Below, piece after piece: positions 1-10,746 of a DNA stretch of 64,000 nt. The notes below the pieces were generated by a model. The model was given only the letters and a program-made list of their open reading frames with translations. It was not told where the DNA came from and made no database searches. The stretch is from Arthonia radiata (taxonomy: Eukaryota; Ascomycota; Arthoniomycetes; Arthoniales; Arthoniaceae), in assembly GCA_002989075.1 (NCBI GenBank), contig PSQN01000017.1:806001-870000 (forward strand). Direction: 5' to 3'. The position numbers and the translations under genes are program-made. The first letter of the stretch is position 1. Each line of letters starts with the position of its first letter.

Positions 1-2390
1 GACGAGTCTAACCTTTCTATCGAGTTAAATTATAGAAGTATTAAAGACCCTAGCCGGATAGACACCGATTGCGCTCAGGAAATAGGTTTTATATACAAAA
101 ATGCTAACAAAAATTAGTTTAACGAGTTCTACAATAATCTAGAACAATACGCCGAACAGACCTTAGTTACAGTTACTAAAGAGCCTACTAATTTAAAAGA
201 AATAAGAGTATCTAAGGATTAACCTTCTTAGCTAGACGCAATATAGTTAGAGCTCAAAGAGCTAGCTAACTAAGAAACCTAGATATTAACCGAGCTGCTG
301 CCGGGTAGAAAGGCGCTAAAAAGGCGCTGAATACTAAAGATTAAGTACTCTCTAAAGGGCGAGCCAATTTTTAAAGCCCGCTGGATAGCTAAGGGCTGCA
401 AGTAAAAACCTAACCTTAATTTTATAAAGACCTTTACGAATATAGTAAATTTAATTACTTACCGGCTTATACTAGCCTTAGTAGCAGAGAAAGACTAGAA
501 AATAAAGCAATGAGACGTAAAATTAGCTTATTTTAACGCAAAGTTAGACGAGGTTGTCTATATTAAGCAACTAACTGGCCTATCTAACAGAACTAATAAA
601 GTTTATTGAATAAAGAAGGCCCTTTACGGTCTAAAACAGGCCGGCCGACAGTAAGAAGCCTATCTTTAAAAATTACTAAGGGGAATAGATTTCGAATCCC
701 TAGTATTCGATTAGTCGGTTTATATTCGAAGAACCAGAAAGCAGGCAATTTTAATTGTCTACGTAGACAATATATTAGCTGTATCCGATTCTATCGAAAC
801 AATCTCTAGAATCTACTAGGAACTAAATAAGACTCTTACGGTTAAGAACTTAGAAGACGTTAGTAAGTTTCTAGGAATCAAAATTACCCGAGATTGCTCG
901 GCGAAAACGATTCGCCTAGATTAGTCGACTTATTTGGCTAAAATCTTAATCAAATACTCAAAAAAAAACGGCCGAATGCTCGGAAAAATACCGCAACCCG
1001 TCGGCTCAAAATTAACACCGAATCCTAACCAAGCTAGTAGTGCCAATATTTCTAATTATTAGCAACAAATTGGGTCGATTTTGTATCTAACAACAAAGAT
1101 AAGACCTGATATTGCCTTTACAACTGGCCTACTAGCCCGGTATATGTTGAATCCTAGTAAGGAGCACTAAAGAGTTTTAAGTAGTCTTTAGGCTTACTTA
1201 GATAAAACTCCTAACCTTGGCCTTTACTACAAATCTCCCTCAATAGACGGTATAACCGGCTATTGTAACGCAGATTGGGGGGGGGGACCTCGGCACCAGG
1301 AGATCGACTACCGGCTATATCTTTCTACTCAGGAACGGAGCCCTTAGCTGGAATTCGAAGCTACAAAAAACGGTCGCCTTAAGCTCTTGTGAGGCTAAAT
1401 ATATAGCCCTTAAAGAAGCTATAAAGGAACAGTCATTTATCCGATCAATTGCTATCGAACTGTCTAGGATTTTCAAAGAAAATTCGATTACTACCGTTTT
1501 AGCGGGTACTTTTAAAAAGTCTGCGGATAAAAAGACTCGGCGGGCTCCAACGCACCAGGCAAGCATATATTTGCCCGGGCAAGCCGGTTAAATTAGACCG
1601 GAGACCCTAGTTTTGCCAGTAAAACTGTTACTTACCGACAGCAATTTAACAAAAGAACTTATAAAAAACCCTATCTTCTAAGCTAAATCTAAGCATATTG
1701 ATATATAGTATCACTATGTTAGAGAAAACGTTTAGACAGGCCAAACAGAGCTTAAATACGTTTCTACAAAGAAACAATTAGCAGACGGTTTAACAAAACC
1801 GATCGACTTGGCTAAAATACTAACGTTTAGAACTTAAATTAGCTTACAATCCGGCTAAAATAACTAGTCGATTAAGAGAGTGTGTTGGAAATTAACCAAC
1901 TAGCTGGTTAGCTGAAACCCCTAGAGGCCTAAAGTATCGGACAGGTTCTATCAGCTGTCTCGGTCTAAAATAGAACAAGCCTTTTACCTAAAGGGTCGGG
2001 CCTAGTAGCCCGGGCCTAGAACAAAAAGGAGCATTGTACGACCCGTCCTAGACAGCTGGCCTATAGTCTAAGACAACACGAAATAGACTTAGAGACTAAT
2101 AGTTTTAAATAAACAGAATTACTGTCTTATACGGTAAGTTACGGGTTATCTGGCCTCTATCAAAAGAACAGATATCTAGTAAGTCCTATACAGGCCGCTA
2201 GACTTAAATATATAAGCTAGGATCTCTCTAGAGAATTCTAGCTAATAAGACAGACAATATAACAATAGCTTTTCCTTGCTACTAAGTATTGTACCTGTAT
2301 TAAGCCTAAGTATTGCACTAGTCTTAAGCTAGTCTCGTCTTCCTACTCTTTGTAGTAGTATCCTTCTTCTTCCCTGCCACCTTAAGAACA
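1..2390 (+). mobile_element. Ty1/Copia retrotransposon, 3' part, decayed
   Basis: The + strand, read through many TAG/TAA stops, gives the end of a Copia polyprotein. A reverse-transcriptase block with VKLAYFNAKLDEVVYIKQL lies around 517-580, YGLKQAGRQ around 618-650, FLGIKITRD around 868-895, and a PDIAFTTGLLARYM-type segment around 1105-1150. RNase H follows, with GYCNADWGG at 1258-1285 and [10 protein letters not shown] near 1390-1425, and the usual Copia C-terminus (KHIDI..YHYVREN, then QLADGLTKP) ends near 1810. The 3' LTR follows directly. Gag, integrase and the 5' LTR lie left of the window. Stops at former CAG/CAA codons fit RIP. A ten-G run in RNase H also breaks the frame. It is non-functional. 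Confidence 0.9.
1883..2390 (+). repeat. Copia 3' LTR
   Basis: It is about 508 bp, starts TGTTGGAAATTAACC and ends TTAAGAACA, giving TG...CA termini. It starts about 50-70 bp after the end of the Copia polyprotein, preceded by a purine-rich GATTAAGAGAGTG tract. A second copy lies inverted at 6904-7410. The first bases form a short inverted repeat (AACCA...TGGTT). The sequence after its end (from 2391) is Gypsy LTR, so this element lies inside or against the Gypsy element. Confidence 0.88.
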
Positions 2391-2777
2391 AAAGACTAAA
2401 AGATAGAGGAAGCAAGACAGATTATAGAAGGTAAGAGAGGCTTAACTAAAGTAAATAGAAAGTAAAGTACGTTACCTAAATATAATTAAAGAACTTATAT
2501 TTAAATATTAAATTAATAGACTAAAGTTTATTCTAAGATTAGCTATTAGTCTAACTATATAGTCTAAGGTATATAAGAAAGTTTCTCTATGTTTATTGAT
2601 CTCGATAATACTTATATTGGGTTTATAGAGAATATAGGCCCTTAGAGCCGTCTTATTTAATAATACTTATAGTAAATTTATAGGCTTAGTCGGAAATAAT
2701 GCTAGTAAGGCTAAAACAACTAATAGTAATTAATACTTAGAAGCGCGCTACGCTGTCTAAGACTAGTATTTATAACA
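2391..2777 (-). repeat. Gypsy LTR, left copy (3' LTR)
   Basis: It aligns with 9581-9976 along its whole length with scattered C/T and G/A differences and a few short indels. The left copy lacks the terminal TGCT present at 9577-9580 and starts exactly where the Copia LTR ends, so the Copia insertion appears to have split it 4 bp from its tip. The right end reads TATAACA. Confidence 0.85.
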
Positions 2778-3999
2778 CAATTCCTCCTCTTTTAGTTAAA
2801 TTGTTCTTAATTAACCTTTAGCTTATTAAATACCTATAAGTTACATATTATTCCTTCTTTTATAAGTATCCTATAAGTCGCTATACCTCGTATAAAGTCT
2901 ATTACTGCGGATCTTAATATAAAGTATAGTTAATACCTATTAATTAAAGCCTACGGTATTAAAATGCCTTCTTGTTTTAAATATACGTTAACTAGAGAAA
3001 GGTATATAGTTTAGTCGAGAAAGGCAATATATTTAATGTATACTTAGAACAAGAAGAGTTGTAATTTATGAGTATTGATAGTAGATGGTATACCTTATTG
3101 TTATATTACTATAGTGCTTAAAATTAACTTAGTTATAGCGTAATTAGTTTATTCTTAATACTCTTTTTAGTCGGCTATCCTTTAGCGTACGAAGCGCTAA
3201 TTATGTGCGTCGAAGGTTTAAGTAGTAGTATCGATAGCGGCTATATAGCGCAACCGGTCTAAGGTTTGAAAGTTAAAGGAGAAGATTAAAAAGACTTGTA
3301 CGCGGGCGGTAGTAAAGCTAGCTCGAAATAAGTAGTTAAAGTAAAAGAAGTTAGCCGCGTTAATAGCTAGTAGCGATATATTTAAATATTTAAGTAGGTT
3401 ATTTATTAACTTTTATAGTAATCTTTACCTGAAGTTAGGTAGCGGACCTATAACGTAGTAGACCGGTTTATTTAAAGATAACCTAGATGCTAGTAAAGTA
3501 CACTAGATAGTAAATTAGAACGTTAGTACTATTACAACTAATTAACCTTTTAGTCTCAATACTGTTAAATAGTGTTTTTATAGTTAGCTAGGTTTCGTTC
3601 TAGTTTCCACTAGTTTTTATATTTAAAGTATCCCTTCTACTTTATAAGATACTGTCGTTTACCTTGGTATTATCTATAAGCTCGAATTATTTCGATCTTA
3701 TACTCGGGTTCTTAGTTGTTAGAAAGGATTTCTAGATTGAGTTGTTTTACTTCCTAGAAGTAGACTAGTTTTAATAGTATTACATAGAATATAGGGTATA
3801 TTCTTATTATCCTTAGAAGTTTAAGTTTAAATATTACGGGTCCTAATTGCTGTAAGATCTTAAACGATTTCGTCTTAGTGTAGTTAAGTTTTTTACTTAG
3901 TCTAATAGTTTTTTAAATTCTTATAAGTAAGTAAGCTCTTTTCCCTTCTTTAATACTTATATTTAGGATAGTTCTTAACTTATTATACTATTTTCTGAT

Positions 4000-4800
4000 A
4001 CGTTTATTAATAAACTTGCTGTTAGACTTTAACTACTGGTACAGGGTTTTTATGCTTATAGCTATTCTTGTAGCTGTTTCGTTCTTAGTAGTATTCTATA
4101 GTTATCTGCTTTAAAGAGGGTAATAGCCGTACAAGACATAAAAAAGAGTTATTTTTATTATATCGTTCTTTATATTATTATACGCAGCTTACGTAACTAG
4201 TAGCAATTATACCTAGTCGTTCTACTAGTAGTTAATATATGCTTAGAGATACTATTCTAGTATTTAATTTATTCTTTTAGTCTGTTTATCGGTCTATAGA
4301 TAGAATAAAGTAGATATTTTCTGTTTTGTTTCTAATTGTTGTATTAAGGATATCTAAAATTGTAAGACGAATTTTTAGTCTTTGTTAGAGACAATTTTTT
4401 GTGGTTTCCTATAGTTAGTTAGGATAATCTAAAGGAATATATATACTATTTGTTCTAAATTACTAGCTTCCTTATAAGATACGGAGTACGCGTACTTTGT
4501 TAGTTTGTTATATATAACTAAAATAGCGTTGTAAGTAACTTCTATAAGTAGATTCTTAGAAGTTAGTAACTTAGTAATAAAGTCTAGTAAGACTGTATAC
4601 TATAGTCTCTTAGGTATTTTTAGTAGTTATAGCTCGCTATAGAGCAAGTACCTCGAGTGTTTAGTTCTCGCATATATATTGTATTCTTAAATATATTCTT
4701 TAATATAGTGTTAGATTCTTGAGATATAGTAGGTTCTTATAATCTTTTTAATAGTGTTATCGATACCTTTATATTCTTTTGTTAGATTATTGTAGAAGTT
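4000..4800 (-). pseudogene. Gypsy integrase remnant
   Basis: Minus-strand translation around 4720-4560, read through stops, gives a KHSRYL...SEL.LLKIPKRL.YTVLLDFITKLL-like series. This matches the segment that links the zinc-binding and catalytic domains of Ty3/Gypsy integrases (normally ...P.RPW..V..DFI..LP). Limits are approximate because stops interrupt every frame. Confidence 0.7.
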
Positions 4801-5689
4801 ACTAATAATACGTTAGATTAGATTCCTTAGGATATAGATTTTACCTTAAAATTCGTAATAGCCCTTATTGTTCTTAGTTAGTTCTAAGTGTCGTTTCTCG
4901 TTCTTCTAATAGATCTTAGAGTTACTTAAGATATCTAAGATTCTACTGTCTAATTTAATAACAAACTTAGTTGTTATAGCTAATTAATTGTATCTAATCT
5001 CGTTATTGTATTTTTAGAATATTGCGTGCTCGATATATTTCTTGTTATTTAGATAATTTAGCTGTCGACTAAGAGCGTTAGCTCTATTTTTCTTAAAACC
5101 TTTCTTGTAAATAATAATAAAGTTGTATACGGCTATAGTTTCTAACTATTTAACTTATTTGCAGTTAAGTTTCTTTATTGTTGTAAAGTAAGTTAGATTC
5201 TTATAGTCTATATATATTATAATTATATAGTTTGCTTTCTCTAGATAAGCTCGCTATATTTTGAATACTACTATAATAGCTAAGAGCTCTTTATTATAAA
5301 TATTGTAATTCTGTTTTATAGGTAATTTTTTTTAAAGTAAAAAGCTACTAGTTTAAGCTTTCTTTTCTTATTAATTTAACTTATATATACTCTAATCGTA
5401 TAGTCTAACGCATCTATTTTTATAATAATCGGCTAGTTAGAATTAAATATTACTAGTACGGATCTAATCTTAAAAGCTTCTTTAAGCTCTTTAAACGCTA
5501 ATTATTCTTTCTACGTCTAAAAGAATTCTATCAATTATTTTGTCTATTAAGACAACAGTATCGTAATTCGGCTAAAGTTAGATATATATTGTCTATAGTA
5601 GTTAGCAAAACTAAGAAACTATTATAGTTATTTTATATTCTTTAGTATAGGCTAGGTTAGAACGAATTATATCTTTAAATCTCTTATTT

Positions 5690-6450
5690 AGAGACCGCGC
5701 TCAGTAATTATAAATCTAAGAAATTCGACAGATTGTTGGTAAAACTAGGTTTTCTCGATATTAATTTATAAATCGGTACGCGTTAATCTTTCTAATACCT
5801 TCTTAATATATTTTTTATATTCTTCTAGTATACAGCTATATACTAGGATATCGTTTAGATAAATAGTTATAAATATATCTAGATAATTACTAAGTATATT
5901 GTTAATTAGTTTCTAAAATAATACTAGTACGTTTATTAGCCTAAAGAGTATAACGCAATACTTAAAAAGTCTATATTTTGTATAAAAGGCAGTCTTCTAT
6001 TCTTTACCTTCTTTTATACAGATTAAATTATAAGCTTCTTAGAGGTTAAACTTTATAAACTATTATATATTATACAATCGGTCTATAATTTTGTTAATAC
6101 GTAGTAATAGGTATCGGTCTTTAATAGTTACCCTATTTAGTTGCCTATAGTCTATATAAAGTTGTAGTTTACTATTTTTCTTTAGTATAAAGAGTATTAG
6201 ATATCTAGCTAGTAATATTAACTTCTAAATAAACCCTTTCTTAAGATTCATATTAAAATAGTCGCAGAGTACTTAATTTTCTGCTTCGAATAGAGAGTAT
6301 ATTAGACTAAATATTAGCGTTTTACCTTCTTATAAAGGTATTGTGTAATCTTATAGTTTATGTTTTAGGAGAGCTAAGTTTAGCTTAGCTTTCTCGAATA
6401 GATATTAGAATTAATTATATTTCTCTAGTATTTTAGTAATTAACTAAGTA
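5690..6450 (-). pseudogene. Gypsy reverse transcriptase remnant
   Basis: The minus strand shows the RT palm motif as LYIDYRQLN, followed by the conserved TIKDRY...RINKIIDR segment. Farther on comes LERLTRTDL.INIEKT, then VEFLxFII, which is the primer-grip side of Gypsy RT. Stops interrupt the frame. Limits are approximate. Confidence 0.8.
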
Positions 6451-6903
6451 CTTGTCGTTGTATAGAATCGTTAGCGTACGGTTGTCTCTTATTTATACTT
6501 ATATATAGTTAGCTATAGATAAGATACTACCTTAAACTTCTCTTATAGAATGTCTAATTGTCGGACTATAGTAGTACTTATCCGTATAAGTTTCTTATCG
6601 CGCTTCTTATTCTTACTACTAAAAATAGCTTATAGAGTATTTGTTCCACAGAACGACTCTTATTTAGAGTACTTTTATCTAATAAAGAGAAGTTTCTTAG
6701 TTCTCTAATTTACTTTTAGATTATATTATTATAACTAAGGTATACTTAGTACTGTATAGTGCTAGTTAATATCTACAATATTGTAAGTAATTTCTTTCTA
6801 ATAGTTCCTAATTATTATATTTATTAGTAAAGTCTTATAGTCGACTCTTCTCTCTACCCTTTAGAATTTAAATAGTATATAGAGTAATTTCTTCTTTTAT
6901 ATT

Positions 6904-7410
6904 TGTTAAAAAGGTACAGGGAAGAAGAAGGATACTACTACAAAGAGTAGGAAGACGAGACTAGCTTGGGACTGGTACAATACTTAGGCTTGTTACAGGT
7001 ACAATACTTAGTAACAAAGAGAAGCTGTTGTTATATTGTCTGTCTTGTTAGCTAGAATTCTCTAAAGAGATCCTAGCTTATATATCTAAGTCTAGCGGCC
7101 CGTATAGGACTTACTAGATATCTGTTCTTTTAATAGAGGCTAGATAACCCGTAACTTACTACATAAGACAGTAATTCTGTCTATCTAAAACTATTAGTCT
7201 CTAAGTCTATTTTATATTGTCTTAGACTACAGGTCAGCTATCTAGAATGAGTCGTATAATGCTTCTTTTTAACCTAGACTCGGGCTACTAGGCCCGACCC
7301 TTTAGATAAAAGGCTTGTTCTATTCTAGACCGAGACAGCTGGTAGAACCTATCCGATATTCTAGGCCTCTAAGGGTTCCGGCTAACCAGCTAGTTGGTTA
7401 ATTTCTAACA
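6904..7410 (-). repeat. Solo Copia LTR with 5-bp target duplication
   Basis: The reverse complement of this 507-bp stretch aligns end to end with the Copia LTR at 1883-2390, starting TGTTAGAAATTAACC and ending TTTTTAACA. It is flanked by the direct repeat ATATT at 6899-6903 and 7411-7415, the expected 5-bp target-site duplication. No Copia coding sequence adjoins it, so it is a solo LTR left by LTR-LTR recombination after insertion into the Gypsy element. Confidence 0.9.
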
Positions 7411-8547
7411 ATATTTATATTTAATACTCTTTAACACAGCGTATTAAAATAAAGTTGCCTATTGCGTCTAAATTAATTATAATTTTAATATTTTTATAGT
7501 TTATTGTCACTTAAGTATGTAAGTATATTCTATAGATAGTTAAGCTTGCGTAAAGCTAAACTCTTAGAGAGTCTAACCGTTAGACGGGCCGGTACTACTG
7601 CCCTTAAAGTAGTCGGTCTAGTCTTTTTTCTATTAATTATATACGTTCTAGAGTATTTTAGATACCAAAACCTATTATCGATTAATTTGTTATAAGAATT
7701 TCTATATTAAATATTCTAGTACTGCTCTTATTATAATATCTAGTTTATTATTTATAATCTCTGCTTTAATTATATAACTATCGCTAATTAGAACTTATCT
7801 TGTTTATAAGTTATATATTGTTAGTTAAAGATATTAGTACTAACTATATAATTCTAAACCTTTAATAAGATAGTTTACTAGTTATTATAGACGTAAGTAA
7901 ATATATTTTAGAATACTGTTAATATCTTTATTAGCGCTTAACTTTCTATTATAGAAGGCTAACTAATAAAGTCTCTATATTATTCCTTTCTAACAGATTA
8001 GAGTTTATTCTTTTTAGTTAGTATTGTTCTCGAGTAAGGATTCTGTACCGTTAGAATCTATATTTTTATCTTTAAGTTGTTATCTTACCTATAACGTATT
8101 GTAGACGCTATCTTACTTAGCTTCTACGATCTATTCTTTCTTAAATTCCCCTTAAATCTTTAAATAAGGTAATCTAGGTTGTTCTTAGGTAAGGTCTAGT
8201 TCTCGTATTAAATCTTATTTTAGAGATATCGGTTTTTTTAGCTACTATTTAAACTCTTGCTTATTAAATTTATAGATCGTACAATTATTATTGTAGTACG
8301 CGGTCTAGAATAGTGTCTTGTATAGTATAATAGTACTCTATATCTGATACCTTGGAATAGTGCGGTTAATATTATTCTAGACCTATAGATTCTATTGTTT
8401 CTATTTTATTTGTTGTTTTTTTGTTTTCTCCTATAACTTATTGTCGGTATTTCAATTTGTATATAGCTTAAACAAGTTTAGTTTTAGTAGTAGTTCTAAG
8501 TCTCAGAGCGTATTAAGAGTCTTTACTAGAGTCGTTATATTGAATTG

Positions 8548-8612
8548 TTATCGCGGCGAGCGGAGTTTTAGGGGTCGCTTGTTGTTGTACCCGCTTCGCT
8601 CTATACTATTAA
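8548..8612. other. GC-rich pocket inside the decayed Gypsy gag region
   Basis: About 65 bp with GCGGCGAGCGGAG and GGGGTCGC are clearly richer in G and C than the surrounding AT-rich sequence. On the minus strand it would fall in the gag/nucleocapsid region. It may be sequence with few CpA/TpG targets for RIP. No gene is supported here. Confidence 0.4.
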
Positions 8613-9576
8613 ACTATTGTTTCTTAGAACAGCATTCTTTAACTTAATGTCCTAGTTTTCTGTAATATAAGTATAGCTTATTCTTTATTCTATGTTCTCT
8701 TTTCTAGTTGTTTAATTTCTCTTGAGGCTTTATAAAATCTAACTCTATTAGATTGCCCTAGTTTTATCGTAAGTTTGCTTAATTCTTTATTTTATAGAAT
8801 CTATTAGTAAAATTACTCTTCTTTTTTATCTATCTTTTAAAGTTACTATTATTAATCTTCTTTGCTTATTATATAAAGCTATCGAGGTTATTAAACTTCT
8901 CTCTATAAATATAGATTATTTTCTCAATATAATTTTTAAGTCCTTTATAAAAGGTTTTAATAAGAGGTTTCTTGTTTTATTCTATTTAATTAGCATACTA
9001 TATAAATTTAGCGGCATACTTGCTTGCTAATTCTATTTACTTCAGATTTTAAAGCTTTCTGATAGTAATGCGCCTAGCGTTAGTCTAACTAAAGATCTCT
9101 CTAAGCTTTTTTTAGAAGAAGGCGAAGTTAGCGAAGAATTTATTAGTGTCCTTGCGTCTACTCTTTATTAGGGTAAATAAGAAGTTATTAAAGTAGTACA
9201 TAACCTACTTATAAGCGTTTTTGTCTATATAAGAGGTAGCAAATAAAACTATAGTAGTGTTGTTTAGAAACTAGTCTTTATAAGTTTTAAAGTATATAGC
9301 TAGGCGTATTAAAAATAAAGTAACTTTAAAACGTTTATCTAAGAAGCTTTTCCTTATCTTAGTATTAACGTTTAATATCTTACTTGTACTAGCTATTCTA
9401 TTAGCTAACCTATTCGTAGCGTTGCGGCTATTAGATACTAAAGTAGTAGATATAATTAATTTACTTTTTCTACTTTTATAGCGAGTCTATTAAAGTATAA
9501 CGCTGGTTGCTAAGAAAACTAGACTAAGGTTTACTTACCTTATATACTTATTAACCTTAGTAGTAGATATCTTGTA

Positions 9577-9976
9577 TGCTAGAGACTAAAAGGTAGAAGA
9601 GGCGAAATAGATTATAAAAGGTAAGAAGAGCTTAACTAAAGTAAATAAAAGATAAAGTATATTACTTAAATATAGTTAAGAAACTTATATTTAAATATTA
9701 AGTTAATAAACTAAAGTCTATCTTAAAGTTAGCTATTAGTCTAGCTATATAGTTTAAGGTATATAGAAGAGTTCCTCTATGTCCGTTAGTTTTAATAATG
9801 TCTATATTGGGTTTATAGGGAATATAGGCCCTTAGAGCTGTCTTATCTAATAATGCCTATAGCGGGTTTGTAGGCTTAGTTGGGAATAATGCTGGTAAGG
9901 CTGAGACGACTGGCGGTAATTAATGCTTGAAAGCGTACTAAGCTGTCTAGAGCTGGTGTCCGTAACAATAAGCTAT
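9577..9976 (-). repeat. Gypsy LTR, right copy (5' LTR)
   Basis: About 400 bp; on the minus strand it begins TGTTAC and ends CTCTAGCA (TG...CA). It pairs with the left copy at 2391-2777. The right flank begins ATAAG at 9977-9981, the predicted target duplication for the Gypsy insertion. Confidence 0.85.
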
Positions 9977-10746
9977 ATTTACTAATTTATACTAGACAAA
10001 GTACCTTACTTATAGAGATTAAATACTTATAAGTTTTTTAAGATTATAAGATCTTACTACCTTATACTAAAAGATTAGTATTCTAAAGATAGATATTATC
10101 TTATCTACTTAATTTATTAGAAGTATTACTACTAATCTTTAATAGTATTAGTTAAAAAGAAGAATATAATAGTATATATTTATTCTAATAGATATATAGG
10201 TTATATTAATTTAAGATTCTAATTAATTTAGAAGCTAGTAACTATAATACCTATAGAAATAATCTCTACTATTATTGTTAGCTTTATTATACTAAACTAA
10301 TTCTACCTATAAAATCTTTAAGCTACTAATTACTACTATCTACTTATCTAGATATAGTATAGAATTGAATATCTAGCCTCTTATCTATTAGACTTATACT
10401 CTATATAGTATAAAGGTAATAACTTATTATAGTAAAGAATATAGTAGTACTAGTACTCCCTAATATCTAGACTCTCTAATATCTAGAGAAATAATTTTCT
10501 CTAAAAATACTACTACTTTTAGGATAAAAACAAAAATTAGCTTGTTCGCGGCTAGCGCGGCGCTAGTAGCGGGATAGAGACTGTAAACAGGTCCCGGCTA
10601 ACACTTTGTTCATCCATCTTAAAAACTATACCCTATAGTAAATGATCTCCGATGCCGTACTTCTTTCTTCCGGCTCTACCTCATATGGCTGCTCGCAAGC
10701 TCCGTGTGCGGGTCATGCTCGCGTTGGGCGGCAGTAATCAAAGGTT
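9977..10746. other. AT-rich repeat-like tail and boundary to gene-bearing DNA
   Basis: 9977-10530 is very AT-rich, dominated by TA, CTA and TTA steps, and holds no readable frame. It is probably older, more heavily mutated repeat DNA, but I recognise no family. Composition changes abruptly at about 10,530-10,600 (GCGGCTAGCGCGGCGC), after which the sequence is ordinary mixed-composition fungal DNA. 10,620-10,746 is the 3' flank of the hydrolase gene. Confidence 0.6.

Larger units (their letters stand above)
2391..9976 (-). mobile_element. Ty3/Gypsy LTR retrotransposon, decayed, nested
   Basis: Two direct LTR copies (2391-2777 and 9577-9976) bracket an internal region whose coding sense is the minus strand. 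Read through stops, the minus strand shows a Ty3/Gypsy reverse transcriptase at about 6400-5700: LYIDYRQLN at 6161-6137 followed by a TIKDRY-type segment, and VEFLxFII near 5730-5701. An integrase lies at about 4800-4000, with KHSRYLLYSEL and YTVLLDFITKL near 4680-4570. RT before integrase is the Gypsy order. Gag would lie at about 9.5-8 kb. Stops are frequent and the region is TpA-rich, as RIP leaves. A solo Copia LTR is inserted at 6904-7410. No intact frame remains. Confidence 0.88.

Noticed and set aside
8441-8647. 68-aa frame in the Gypsy region as a gene
   Set aside because: It lies antisense to decayed Gypsy gag and is low-complexity; open only because of local composition.
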